A stretch of 64,000 nucleotides of DNA, taken from contig JAIXMN010000022.1 of assembly GCA_025716815.1 (NCBI GenBank), forward strand, positions 496,001-560,000, read 5' to 3'. The stretch is from Dichotomocladium elegans. Lineage: Eukaryota > Mucoromycota > Mucoromycetes > Mucorales > Lichtheimiaceae. The notes beneath the pieces are model-generated. The model was given only the letters and a program-made list of their open reading frames with translations. It was not told the origin of the DNA and made no database searches. Made by a program: the position numbers and the translations under genes. Below are positions 13,067 to 25,649 of this stretch, piece after piece (positions within the stretch are counted from its first letter, which is position 1; each line of letters starts with the position of its first letter).

Positions 13067-16000
13067 TCAAAACATGCTCACACCACCCACGCACAGACAT
13101 TTCGACAAAGTTATATATTTACCTCGTTCGGTTGCTCGTCGCTCGAGTTCCTCTGCCTTTTCGATGTTCATAGGAGTTACACGATAGTAATGTCTCGCAA
13201 GATGAAGAAGAGCATTCGACACGTCCCTTTGGAGCTCTTCAGAGAGCATATCACGTTCATCATGTGTTAGCCGAGCATCGAATTGCTCAAGACGTGAATA
13301 CCATTCGAACGCCTCTCGCCGATCCTGCTGGACGCCCCGACCCATCTCATAGCACTGTGCAACCTCAAAAAACACGCGCGTTTCACCAGCACGTGCATAG
13401 CGCAATAATGTGTCAGCGGCCGAGTTGAGATCGCTGCCGCCCTGGTCTGTCAATCCTTTTAATGTGTAGGTTGCCATCATGATCTCCGGCGTGATTCTGC
13501 TTTCGGCGGTTGTTCCGTGCTCGAACGCAGCCTTGAGAAGCGGATAAGCATCGTCATAACGACCTTGCTGGTGGAATAGCCGCGCCAAGGCCAGTTCGGC
13601 AACCCACCATCTCGTGTCCTCCTCTTCTCCTAGCGCAGTTTGGTACCACGCCTTCGCAGCCTCCAAGTCGGGCACAACATAAATGCCATGCTCGTAATAG
13701 GTGCCGACGTACAATGCAGCTTCGCGATCACCAAGCTCAGCAGCCTGGCAGAACAGCATGTATGATTTCCTCAGATCTTGCGGGATGTGGCTATGTTCGA
13801 CGCCACGATGGTACAGTCGTCCATGCTCGCGAAGCGCCGCAACAACACCAAGCTGCGCGGCTCGCTCGAGGTACCCTTCGTCTGACAATAGTACACCGAG
13901 CTCAAACATGGCGTCGCGGTCGTTCTGATGTGCGGCTGCCTCGAAGTGTTGAACAGCCAAGTTCATGTTGGGCAACACAAGGAACGGCTTGCTATCGTTT
14001 TGATGATTCTGGATTCCATGGAGATAGTAAAGACCGACTTGGTAGTGAGCCCGGGGATGGCTACTCATCTGGCACGCCAGCTCGTACCACCGCAATGCCT
14101 CAACGTCCTTGTGATAGTTGTTCTTTTGATCTTGCTGAACGTGGCCTTGTGCATGAATATGCCCAATTCGGCAAAGGGCTTCGGCATCATTTGTTGCCTT
14201 GACAGATCGCATGTACCAATCGATGGCGCTCCGGTAGTTTTGTTCAGTCCCTAACCCGTGCTCATAACACTGAGCAAGTGAATGGTATGCATCTGCACAA
14301 CCTTCGTCTTGTGCACACGACATGAGTTCCTACAATAGTGAGTAATGAGTATCGAAGAAACGCTGTGAAGAAGATATATATATATCTCTTTTTTTTCTTT
14401 ACCTGGTATCCTTTCTCTGGGTCAGCTTTGATACCAGGAAGACCATCGGCAAGCTGATACCTTGCGCGCATGACACGAGCAAGTAAGAATCCAGCCTCTG
14501 CTGCTCGTGTATAGTACTCATGTGCTGCAGCATATTGACCCTGTTCATGCCATATCTGTGCAAGAAGGAACATGGCCTCGACATGACCAGCCATTGCGGC
14601 GCGCTCCAGGTAGTGAATTGCCAAGTCAACCTTTTCCTGATGTTGCTGAAGCATCAGGACAGCCTCGTCGTCGTAGTCATCATCGTTGCAATCTGTCAGA
14701 TCATCGAAAAATGTAGATGAAGGATTCTCAGCAATCAGCGCAAGATACTGGCGCTTGAGGAATGCTGCCTCGCTGATATGCGCACGGCCGACATAAAAAT
14801 GGGATTCGATGTCACCTGCCTGTGCTGCACCTTCAAGGAGTTCGATTGCATCCAAGTATTGTTGCTGTTGCTTCAACTCGATATCATCATTGGTACTATG
14901 ATTGTGCATTGCGAGCAATAACAGCGCCTGAGATCTCATGGACAGAGCATGGCCAAGATGACTGCCGTTTATCCAGTACTTTAGCGCCGTGTCATGGTCT
15001 TCATTCTCAAGAGCCATCTGGCCAAGTGCCCAATGGCCAGGGCCGTACCCCTGAGCAGCTGCATCTCTGAAGTAATTAGCCGCCCGAGTTGCATCAACTT
15101 GGATCCCGTGAGACCCGCGCCAATATGCTAGCCCTGCATAATATCGTATGCTTTAGCGCGCGAACTCCTTGACCCAAACCCCTCTCAGACACACAGAAGG
15201 GGAGGGATGATATGTATATCTGCTTTTTTTGATCGGCGCTTTTTTCTTACCTAACTGATAATATCCGGCAGGGTGTCCCTTCTGTGCCGCACGCTGGAAG
15301 CATCCGAATGCATACACATGGTTGATGGGGACGCCCTCGCCTTGGCCATAGATGTTGCCGAGCTGGACAAGTGCTTCAACTTGCTGTGCTTCGTTTGCAG
15401 ACCGCTCATACCATACAATGGCTTGATTGATATCGAGAAGCGTTCCTATACCATAGTGATGACAATGGGCTAAAAAAACATCCATCAGCATCAGTGCCCT
15501 TTTCTCATAAGAAAATATTTACCCAGCCAATAGAACGCAGGTCCAAATCTGTCATCGTCTGCGAGTTTGCGAAGCATTTCGAAGGCATCCTCCTCCGTCT
15601 CCTGAAATACATTGTCTTCCGCAATAAATGTGATAACATAGCGGGCAATCATGAGCTTTGCAGTCTTCTGGGCGGGTGTGCCGTTTAATCTCACGTCGGA
15701 TGCTGCGGTTTTATAGTGTACATACGCCTCACGAATCCGGTTGAGTTCATTATATAGATGACCGGTTGCGAAGGAAGCGCTAGATTGAGTTCCCGTTTAG
15801 TTACTTTCTGCTGTGGCTTTGTACATATATGCATGACTTTACTTGGGATAACCCAGACGCCCAGCCCGCAAATACAGTTCAATGGCCCGTTCCTGATCCT
15901 TGACAACGCCGTGTCCATGCTCGTAACAATTTCCCAGAAGTAGTGTGGCAGCAGGATCATCTTTCGCTGATGCCTTTGAAAAGAGTTCGAAAGCTTTGTC

Positions 16001-16452
16001 GTAGTCTTTCGGGATACCGATGCCGGAATGATATAATTTTCCCAACTCACGTTGAGCAGCGACGTGGCCAAGACTGGCGGCCTTGGTATACCAGTGGATA
16101 GCGTAGTTGCGTTTGCGATCACCCGCTCTACGTGCTTCAGCTGCTATCGTCGTTGTGATTGTCTGAGGAAAGGAAGCTTCGCGCATGTAAATGTCTGCAA
16201 GCCGCGCCATGGCATCAACATGGTCACGTTCAGCTGCCTTCTCAAAATAATCTATGGCTTTTTTCATGTTACGTGTAATGGAGTTGCTGGAATCAGTTGT
16301 CGTTAGATTGGCGTAATAATGGGCACCAAGTGTATAGAGTGCGCCAGGATGTCCTCGCGCGGCCGCCTTTTTATACCATTTGAGCGCAGCAGACCGATCG
16401 CGGGCGGTACCAGTACCATATGCATACATGCGTGCAACCTTCGGATGACAGC

Positions 16453-16483
<31 letters not shown>

Positions 16484-18792
16484 AATGAACAGAAATAAAT
16501 GGAGAATTGTTTGACTTTTTACCTGATACTCTGAATCCAAAGGTCCATTATTGGTCTTAGCAGCAATCATGTAATGCTTGAATGCCGCAGTCAGATTAAT
16601 CTGGCATTTTCCAGGGATTCCTTCAAGGAAGCAACTGGCGAGCCAATAGTGGGCATGAGCATCTTCATCGCTCGCTTGCGCAAGTTCAACAAGTATGTCG
16701 TATGCCTTATGCTTGTCAATTGGGACATTGCCCCAGCCATGGATATAATATCGTGCTACCACAAGCTTGGCACGGTTGGCCGGATACTTATCATAGTTAC
16801 CGAGCCACTCTTCTTGGTCCATCTTTGAGGATAACTGTTGTTGGGACTGGTGCTCTCTATTGGCTGCGGCTGATGCTAGGACGAACCATTCAAATGCCTC
16901 CTCTTCGCGATGGGTACGCAGCAGCAGCTCAGCGACCGCATGCTGGGCATGCGCCTGATATGGGCCAGGATGGGCAGCTGCCTGCTTGTAGTATTCGAGA
17001 GCAGTTTTGATGTTAAGTGAAGTTCCCCGGCCTTGCTCATGGCACTGGCCAACAAGGATGTGGGCATATACATCACCACGCAAGGCAGCGCGATGAAACC
17101 ATTCGAACGCCATTTTATCGGATTTCTTATGGTTGAAGCGTGACGTTGATGACCGGGTACATCCTTCGCTCGTAGGTACTACCAAACCCTCACGGTACAA
17201 ATAGCCCAAGAATCGCTGGGCTGGTGTGTACCCCGCTGTGGCAGCTTCTCGAACATATCGGTCTGCCTTGTAAGGGTTTGGCTTGAGCCCTAACCCGCCC
17301 ATCTGGTAGTAGAGGGCCATATAAAATTGAGCAGGTGGGTGCTTTAGATCAGCAGATGCACGGAGATAGCCGACAGCCCTAGTATGATCCGCAGGTGTGC
17401 TCTTCCATCCGTCCTTGTACATCATTCCCAGTCGAAAGAGAGCTCTCGGGTCTCCCTGTGCATGGTTTGACCTAGTGAATACTCAGGCATCTCTTTCGGG
17501 ACCATTCTCAAGTTCACCTTTTCTCCTGCCCGCTTAAGCCATCTTAGCCCGTTGTCAAAATCTTGGTCCTCAACGTACAGGATGCCCAAGGCACCCTCAG
17601 CGTGTAAAAACCCTTGCGCTGCGCTTTGTTCAAGATACTCCTTGGCCCGTTGACGATCGACATTCACTTGGAGACCAACAGCATAGTGAATGGCTGCGAC
17701 AAACTGAGCTTGCCTGTATAATAGATGTTAAGCTCGGATAAGAAGAGCGAGGATTTCCCCCTTGTCTACGTACGGATTGTTGAGACTGGCGCTTTTTATG
17801 AACCACCCGAGCGCCTGAGGATCGGCTTCCTGAGCAAGCAATGTTCCGAGGTGCAGCTGGGCTTGAGCAATGACGGGTCGAGCGCCCACATGTTGCTGAG
17901 GATTTAATTGAGCGACGGTACTGAACCATTGGCGGGCCATTGTTCGATTAACGGCAATACCACAATTGGGTGCGCCTTCCATGTAGCACATTGCTAAGGG
18001 GAAAAAGGCCTGCCAGCAGCCATTTTCTGCAAGAGAGCATAAAGTATGAAATCCGTTTCCCTTTTTCTTTTTGGTAGTTTGGCTGCGATCATAGCCCTCG
18101 ATGCCGCACCGAGCAACGCACACCTCGGCAACAATGCGGAGATCGCCTTCGTCATCATCGCTGTTGATGGAATTGTTTTGAATCAGCCTTTGGTTCCACA
18201 GGACAAACCCTTGATGAACGATGGATTGCGCAGCGCGATCGTAGTGGCGAGCCTTGGTAAATATTCGATGGATGATCTCATATATTTGTTCGCACGGTGC
18301 GGCGAGCAGCTCGTCGGCGATAGCTTCTGCGGTGGTCGGTTCCTTGGTGTTTGCGACACTGTGTTGAGAAATGGCGGTGGTTGAATGGTAGGTTGTGGGA
18401 CAGTCGGCACTGAAGCCGCTGCCTAAACTATAGGAGTACCATGATAGCTCAGTGGAGGCAGTGATGGTGGATGCAAGCTGTTGGGCATGACAAAACGATG
18501 TAGACCGTCCGAGTAAAACGCCAGTGTTGCTTGAGTATCCACTGTCCTGCTGTAGCTTCGTCGTGTCATTATAACTTGTCGGATTTGCCGTCCCGTTGGT
18601 GGTCGCACAGTCTGACAAGCTGATTGGTTCGGGGAATGCCACTGCATCGCTTTTGTAGATGGGCTGCTGCTGCTGCTGCTGCTGTTGGGATTGATGTCGT
18701 CGGCAACGACGGATAGAAGTGCTACTGCGATTGAACGATGGGTTGCTGCTGAGACTAGCTTCATAAGAAAGCTTGCTCTGATTGACGCCCAT
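13067..18792 (-). CDS. Giant Sel1-repeat protein with predicted myristoylated N-terminus
   Basis: Eight exons on the minus strand: 18792-17774, 17713-17518, 17455-16523, 16438-15843, 15779-15523, 15469-15251, 15133-14403 and 14329-13067. They keep frame throughout and give 1737 aa. Dozens of Sel1-like/TPR-type repeats (A..LG..Y..G...D...A..WY..AA..G) run from about residue 200 to the end, for example HALGALYTLGAHYY-type and YELGVLLSDEG-type units. These alpha-solenoids scaffold protein complexes, as in Hrd3/SEL1L and chitin synthase activator Chs4. The protein starts MGVNQSKLS, a good N-myristoylation signal, and has a poly-Gln run (CAG repeat, about 18664-18685). One intron (16522-16439) contains an (AT)n run. 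An alternative last splice (donor 13122, acceptor 13049) would end the protein at 13008. The specific function is unknown. Confidence 0.85.
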
Positions 18793-21759
18793 GTATTAAA
18801 TATATAGGGGTAAGTAAACGTGGGAAGAGAAGGAAGCAAATGTTACTATAATAGAGCAAACCACAATAGAAGGAAGGTAAAGAAGAGAAAAGAAAAGAAG
18901 CAAGACAAGTTCATTCTTATAGAGCTGGGATTATGAAAAAGGAAAGGAGCAAGCGTAGTGATCTTTTGGCAGCTATAGTAATAACAACAAACATCGCATC
19001 CATCAACCAACATCATTTTGATATGGAATATGGATGCGGAAGCTTTATCCGAGAATACAAACACAACACGTACACGTATAGTGAGGGAGACACACGTAAC
19101 TTCAGACTACCACAAAGTTCGTGCGGATCCTCTCTCTGTTAATTTGCTCAAAGAAAAAATATCCTTTTCAATCCATCTATCACTGCTGTCGCGTATTGCG
19201 TTTCGAAGAAATGACCTTGTTTTATCACTATCTCATCTCATTTTCCTTTACAACCTCTCTCTTATCCTCCTGCTCCTCCTGAAGTTCTCTCTTTAGTTAG
19301 AAAGCTCATCGCGTGTACCTGTACTTGTACGACGATAAAATCGGTGGTAACCTTTGGCGCGCGCATGTGCCACACATTACTACAGAAACCTCGGTTCGCG
19401 ATCCGTATCTTCCGGTTCCGCTGCAAGTGCGACCTCATAGTTCACAGCAGTCATCAAACGAGCAGCTTTACAAACGAGTACTTACCCCTTCTCATAGGTG
19501 CAAATATCTTTTTAAATCCCCATCAGCAGAGACCATAGTTAAAGTGCTCTAGAAGGAGAGGAACGTGATATGGAAAGAAACAAGATTTGAGAGATAATTC
19601 ACATATGCCCTCCGCCAATGTAAGCGCGCAAAAATTACCGAAGTTATGGCGGGCACCGCTGGTTTACCAAGTTATAAACCGTTTGATCAGAGGCACACCT
19701 TTAAAAATGACGCATTGCCCTTTATTTTTGTTGTTGCTTTGAGTGCTTGTGTCGTCAAATAAAAACTTAACCATTCTCCACTTGTGTAGCTGTGTATGGG
19801 TGCCGTCACTTTTGGCTCGAGACCGCTGCTAAAGATAACTTGTGTAACGTCCTAGTATTCCCCTTCCACAAACAGCCGTTCCCAAAGTAACCCGCCACGG
19901 TACCTGCCAATCTATCTCTATAGGGAAGGTCGATCAAGGTCGTTCTCATCTACAGTTGCTCCATTACCGTGTTTTCTTTTCGTGGGTGTATGATCGTTCG
20001 CGCCATGATGCCTTCCTCGCGGCCATATCTAGAGCAATATGTAGATGATCTAATTCATACATACACACATACATACGCATACATACTTATAGGAACCATG
20101 CATCGCGGCAGACGTGCAATGATGAATACGTAACGCCAACGTATTCACGTGTACACCAATAATGTGTATTCCCCCCTTTTTCCCCGGTTGTCGGTCATGC
20201 ACCGATGTGTTACAGATTCTTTTTTGCATAAATATGAATCTCGTAGTTATTTCAATTTTTGTTTTCAAGGAGAGTGTGTATGCGAGTGTGGTAAAGAACG
20301 TGCAACCTATACGCTATGTTCGACCCACGTCAGGATCCGGCATTTTTTGTTTCTGGTGGTACAACGTCTGACGATGACAATAGCTCACTAAAAAGGAAGT
20401 TCGAACCATGGCGCAAAAGAAATCACACAGGGGGCATAAAGTGGGAGAGGATGCATAACAGATGGCTCAGGATTAATATATGGCTAGAGTTAATCGGACC
20501 GGAGAGGCACAGGAGTCAGGGCAAAATATATACTGCCCGAACTTAAACCCACTCATCTCTCTGTTACCTGCGGGCATATACAGGCATCGTGATTTCACCA
20601 GAATACCTGCATATCGACACCTGCTGCGAGGCACACTGCCAATGATGTCAATACTGGGCGGCAAAATCTTGCATCATGTTCTGCTGCGGGCACTAACATT
20701 TTACTGTTTTTACTTTCTATCGAGTAGCGCCGCTTACACATGCGCGTAATAGTAAGCGCACGTATTTATCCGTGATTGTACAGTGAGCTTCTCCCGGTAT
20801 CACTAAAGCGGTCGTCTCCTCTGAAGAAAATAAATGATTTTTTGCAGCAGATTGCAGCCTAGATTGCCATCTTAACCAGGCAGAGCAAATCTGATTTCCG
20901 TCTCACACTGTCCGAAAAATTTCATGTATACGAAACGACGTCACCTGACTACTCAGCGCGGAATTTGCCTATCCTTGTCCGCTACCTGGATCACGCTCGA
21001 TCACCCGATGCTTCCACGGGACAGGTTATTGACAACAGTCTGATGGAAGAGAAAATTTCCTTTCAGGAAGGTATTCACCATTTAAAGCTAGCACAGCAAA
21101 GGAGCCATATGGTGCGTATTTCTACGATCCGAGTGCATGCTCACGTGTGTAAAATTCTTTATTGGACGACGACCTATTGCGCATGCCGATCGGGAGCAAC
21201 GAATGGTACAAAATACCGAGCAGTTTGATGGTCTTGTGTGTGTGTATGCGTAAAGTGAGTTTTGTTTGTAGCCATTTCAACTCAACAGAAAGGATAGAAC
21301 TAGCATGTTGGGGAGACACCTGTGTGAAATGATACCAAGACTGCTCTCTGAATGCAAATGCAGTCTCCCTGCACACGCGCACGGGTTATGTGTATGTATG
21401 GTCTCTTCTCCAGTTCTGTCTGTGTCTTTTCTATCATATCGAAACGCCAAGGGCGTAAATCGACGGGGTGAAAGGTAGTGGGAGAGATGGTGTTTTCTCT
21501 TTATCCGATATCCTAGCCTGTCCTTGATAGTTGTTTCTTGTCAAAATAACCCTGACCTACTACTTCAGTCCGAAGATGTCTACTGCTTTGTGCAATACTG
21601 TTCTCCTGTACATGTGCGAATATGTATGGATTTTATCTTATTGTTATTTTTAATATGTCCAAAACTGCATACGGAAGGACTTCGCAGATCAGGTTGCATG
21701 AGTACTTTGGTTTAGCTCCCCACATCCCTCACTCGCCACAATGCCCTCGTTCCTTCTGC
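18793..21759. other. Intergenic region, no recognised gene
   Basis: About 3 kb between the divergent Sel1-repeat gene and bZIP gene. I see no frame that resembles a protein family. Short tandem CATA repeats occur near 20058-20085, and a GTGTGTGTGT stretch lies near 21235-21246. Regulatory DNA for both flanking genes is expected here, but no site can be named with support. Confidence 0.4.
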
Positions 21760-21767
21760 TATAAATA
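21760..21767 (+). promoter_or_regulatory. TATA box of the bZIP gene
   Basis: TATAAATA sits 74 bases before the ATG at 21841. That spacing fits a TATA box followed by a short leader. An ATG at 21777 opens an out-of-frame reading frame overlapping the main start, and would matter only if transcription begins upstream of it. Confidence 0.5.
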
Positions 21768-21840
21768 TGAGCCGAAATGCGTGTTTTCATCAAGCATTCT
21801 CTCCTATCCTCTTCTGTAGCCTATATCTTGTATCCCAGCA

Positions 21841-22356
21841 ATGTCGATGATGTTCCATTCCAGAAGACCCATGGCAATTTCCGCAATTCTCTCACCAAGC
21901 GAATCTGCTCATTCATCCTTTTCATCGGATCCAACAGAAGTGGAAAAACAGTTACATCTACCTTCACCAAAGTCCACTATGGATCGCGATTACCATCACC
22001 GCCGAGCTTCCACAACGTCTTCTGCATTTCTTTCCCCGCCCATAACACTTGAGGAGCGAAGACTAAGAAACAAAATCGCGTCAGCCAGGTACAGGGCTAA
22101 GAAAAACTTGCAGCATGACGAAATGCGCTCTTTGATTGCTTCCTTGACTCGGGAAAACGAAATTCTTCAGCGCCAGCTCGAGCATGTCGGCCACGAAAAC
22201 TCAAGGCTCAAGGCAACTTGTGATCGTCTCCGCGGCAAAATACTGGCTGATAAATTGATAAAGCGCATGCTCACAAATCAAAACCATGGTCAAAACGATA
22301 GCCACAGCAACAGCACCTACGGTGATTGCGTGGATTTTTACATGCCTTCCTCATAA
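21841..22356 (+). CDS. bZIP transcription factor
   Basis: Single-exon gene of 171 aa. Residues about 76-100 form a basic region, EERRLRNKIASARYRAKK, with the N-x-x-A-x-x-x-R spacing of bZIP DNA-contact helices. A leucine zipper follows with heptad hydrophobics (LIASLTRENEILQRQLEHV, then L-K and L-R). The N-terminus is Ser/Pro-rich and presumably regulatory, and the tail is short and polar. The R-Y-R-A-K-K signature is similar to Gcn4/Cpc1- and Met4-type fungal factors, but the subfamily and target genes cannot be assigned. It acts as a nuclear dimer by family rule. Confidence 0.85.
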   Translation: MSMMFHSRRPMAISAILSPSESAHSSFSSDPTEVEKQLHLPSPKSTMDRDYHHRRASTTSSAFLSPPITLEERRLRNKIASARYRAKKNLQHDEMRSLIASLTRENEILQRQLEHVGHENSRLKATCDRLRGKILADKLIKRMLTNQNHGQNDSHSNSTYGDCVDFYMPSS

Positions 22357-22833
22357 TCTAATAACCTGTTGTCTGCTTTTCTAATTACAATTATCAAGTG
22401 ATCCACATAGTTATATATTTATATATATGTATGTATGCCATGCGTTCACACACACATTCTCTATCTACATTTTCCCTCATGACTGAATCAGGAAGCGAAC
22501 ATAGTGCATTTTTCCAATTCCACACGATCATACCGCCCTTTTCACTGCTGTAGGAAACAAAAGTATTTTGTATGCTATTAAAAAAGACAGCACCTCATCG
22601 TCTTGGTTTCATATCCTTCATCTTTTATTGTTTAGGTAAATATACCTAATGCGATTTATCCTTCCTTTTTTTCTCTCTCACTATGTGGATATTTGTGTAT
22701 GCAGCTATCTTCATTTGTCACCTTCATAGCCGCTTTGTTAGAAATCTGATTTATCTCACATAAACTGTACGGAAACCCGTCAACAAACAGAAATGCTTAT
22801 ACTTTTTCCATATCTTCTAACCTGCCCGGTTCA

Positions 22834-23104
22834 ATGCTGCAACCTCCTGATGTGCATCTGGCAGTAATCGCGGCAGACCAACAGATGCAATTTCAGGTAA
22901 CTTTTGCTCATACAGCACACTGCGATTGTACCCTAATCAGTCCGCCCTGATTCGCCTTATAATACTTCTTATCCTATCTCTCTCCTCCAGCTTCTGTATC
23001 CCGAACTGGTATTCCATAAATTATTGACGTAAGTTCGGTTAAATATTGTACTTCGTCGTGTTTTCTCTCTCTCTCTCTTTTCGCTCTTTGTATTTAGTAA
23101 ATAA
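22834..23104 (+). CDS. Possible small spliced protein, unknown
   Basis: A short frame opens with ATG at 22834 and runs to CAG|GTAACT at 22896. After an acceptor CTCCTCCAG it continues at 22991 to a GTAAGT donor at 23029. A pyrimidine-rich acceptor (TTTGTATTTAG, 23097) follows, and the stop is at 23104. The product would be only 35 aa (MLQPPDVHLAV...LLTK). The two well-formed introns are the only evidence. I recognise no family; it could be the 5' part of a non-coding or misread transcript. Confidence 0.25.
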
Positions 23105-23663
23105 AAGGCTAATGCATACGTAATAGATCTTTATGATGAGCATCATAACATATAGTATAAATTATGAAATGTATCATATCGTGTCTTTTGTTGGATAGCA
23201 TTATTAAAGGAAAAAGGGAATCCCAGCAAGAGTTACAGCAGGCTTGATCTTGATACTGATGTGCAATTTTCGCTGATACGAAGAAACCTATTGCGGCGTT
23301 CTTTGATAAGCTGTCGCACAGAGATGAGACAATCCTGTCTGTACTTGGATTAGAGCTAAGGATGATATGGAGTAATGCTCAATATAGAAAATATTAAATA
23401 GAACTAGTGGTGAACATAATATGTTGATAGATGGTTCCTTTAGATTCTTTACATGTAGTAGAATAAGTGATATTGTAGTACGTCTTTGTTTGAAAAGTCA
23501 AATCATGAATTGCGTGTCGCTGTTACACAAGGGCACTTCCGAAATGGTTACAAGAAATGACGACATTGCAGACGTCGGAATCTTCTTGCTGAGAATAAGG
23601 GATGATCACCCACCCTCTTCCGCGCCTTTTCTTTGTTATCTCTTCTTTAATACTGCGAATAAT

Positions 23664-24652
23664 ATGATAACCAAGACAGCACGTATCAACGGTGCTTGGG
23701 TAATAGTACTCACCAGCACGAACAACTATGTCATGGGCGTCGTTGCGCTGGCCCTCAGTTTACGCGAAAGCCAATATCCACTGGTAGTTCTGCACACTCC
23801 TTCTGTCACTACATCTGCGCAAAGACTTTTACAAGATGCCGGATGCTGCCTTAAGCCTATTGATCCGATCCAACCGCCAGGCACAATTCGTTATCATTTT
23901 AAGCGGTTTGCCGAAACATGGACCAAGCTGGCAGCTTGGAATCTCCCCGATTTCGACCGAGTCATCCTGATCGATGCCGACATGCTCCCTATCCAGGATA
24001 TGGACGAGCTCATGACCATTCAGCTCAAGGACGAACACCATATTGCAGCCTGTCATGCCTGTGTGTGCAACCCTTTAAATATAGAGTCATACCCAACCGA
24101 CTGGTATAGTAGCAAATATGAACAGGAAACACTCAAACCAGACATACGTAACCATCGTAATTGCACAGGACCCCACTCAAGTGCGCATATACTGAATCCA
24201 ACAGGACGCTGAAAAAGAATGGCTATTTCAACAGTGGACTTATTGTCCTGACGCCCTCATCAGCAAAATTTGAGGAGATCATTACTTGCCTATATGCTGT
24301 GGAAGATCTATCGATTTATCGGTTTCCTGATCAGGACTTTTTGAATGAGATTTTTGCTAACAAATGGACTCCCTTGCCATACATATATAACGCCCTCAAG
24401 ACCCTACCTATCGCCCACCCGGATATGTGGTGCTTATCGGATGTCAAAAATATTCACTTTATCTTGTCGGATAAACCATGGGATAGCGAAGCGAACGACG
24501 AGCGCTACCGGCCATTGTTCGAGCGCTGGTGGGAACTGTACAATAAGTCAGCAGAAGAAATCACGATTACCAGAACCTCAGCCAACAAAACCAGGTCCCT
24601 AGCGATTACAGCAGATGCAGGTACAAAGGACCGTCTTATAATCTCTCCATGA
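23664..24652 (+). CDS. GT8-family glycosyltransferase (glycogenin/galactinol-synthase-like)
   Basis: Two exons, 23664-24103 and 24169-24652, join through a 65-nt GTATAG...CACAG intron to give 307 aa. The fold begins with AWVIVLTSTNNYVMGVVALA and the metal-binding D-x-D lies in VILIDADMLP. Past the splice are CAYT, YFNSGLIVLTPS, FPDQDFLNEIF and LPYIYNALK, the usual order in GT8 enzymes that transfer a sugar from a UDP-sugar. The C-terminal part includes the HF and KPW elements. The substrate is unknown; glycogenin-like self-glucosylation or a cytosolic galactosyl/glucosyl transfer are both possible. The ATG at 23664 is chosen because it directly precedes the first beta strand. An upstream in-frame ATG at 23421 would add sequence without homology. 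Confidence 0.85.
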
Positions 24653-25033
24653 AAAGGTTATTATACAAAAAAGTATAATATAATTCCTGGATATTCATTC
24701 GCTTACTCTCTTAGGCGTATAAGGGAGTAGAGTTGTCACGCTTAGCAATCAGCGACCATAGTGCTACTGTAAAATACCTTCCTTCTTTACGCATGCGAAG
24801 GAACTTGCGTCAGCAGTCAAATTAACATGTGTATACTGTCTCTGAAAATGGCTTTGTAATATTTCCCGTCCATGCGAAAATGAATTTAGTGTCATTCTCT
24901 CAACATATTTAGACGTGTCTACCACTGTAACATGTATTTCTACTATAAATGAATGAGAAAATCATCTATTTCTAAACATGTTTCGCTATAACATAAGTAT
25001 AGAAAGTATTCGAGAGCTGCGAAGACACATTAT

Positions 25034-25649
25034 CTATGCACTGGTTCCTGTGTTATTAAGTGGCTGGTGATTGGTACTAGCTGTTGCGTTGCTCTTGTCA
25101 TGATGGACGGAAAACTGCCGATCTGAAGGGCGCCAGGAAAAATGGAAATTGTATGGACTGCGGTCGGCGTTGAACACTTCAATATTTGGTTGATTCGAAT
25201 CGCCTGAGAAGACAATAAAGCCGCCGGCAGGACAATCGATATCAAATATCCCTTCTCTGCGGTCAGGATACTTGCGTCTCACCTTTTAATGAAGATATTA
25301 GCAGATAGAACTTGTGGATCCTTATCAAGGGCTTACCCCAAAAGAAAGAGTATTTTCAGGTTTACGGGTACCGTTGCACTGGGGATTCGAAAAGTGGCAG
25401 CATTGCTTGTCACCTGGGGAAAGCTCGGGAGCATGAAAACGGCTAAGTGAGAGGCATGAGATAACAGCAAATGGCGATGGAAGGATGGAAAAAGGTAACA
25501 TACCTGCTATCAGGCGTAAAAGTCGATTGGCCACCAGTTTGAAAAATATTGATCACAGTGGGATCAGAATGCTGATTATAGATGCAGAAGGAGTGGACAG
25601 AGCGCAAAAAGGTTAGGAAGAACAAAAAGTTGAGAATAAAACGGAACAT
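25034..25649 (-). CDS. Small secreted cysteine-containing protein
   Basis: Three exons on the minus strand (25649-25504, 25442-25337, 25282-25034) give 166 aa. The first 20 residues, MFRFILNFLFFLTFLRSVHS, form a clear signal peptide, and the mature part begins FCIYNQHSD. Cysteines occur in KQCCHFSNPQC and DIDCPAGGF, and N-glycosylation sequons are present (NGT, NAT, NNT). The CC-F-x-N and CPAGG pattern recalls a family of secreted proteins I associate with mucoromycetes, which lack a described function. The tail is Asn/Thr-rich and could be glycosylated. It may be a wall or extracellular protein; an effector role would be speculation. Confidence 0.7.

Noticed and set aside
16453..16486. (AT)n tract as a possible regulatory repeat or CRISPR-like array
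   Set aside because: It is a simple dinucleotide microsatellite inside an intron; no spaced direct repeats were seen anywhere in the window.
17422..17518. Apparent frameshift in the Sel1-repeat gene near 17460
   Set aside because: A 62-nt intron (17517-17456, GTGAAC...CACAG) restores frame and produces a perfect repeat junction (RAGEKGDPRALFRLG), so it is splicing, not damage.
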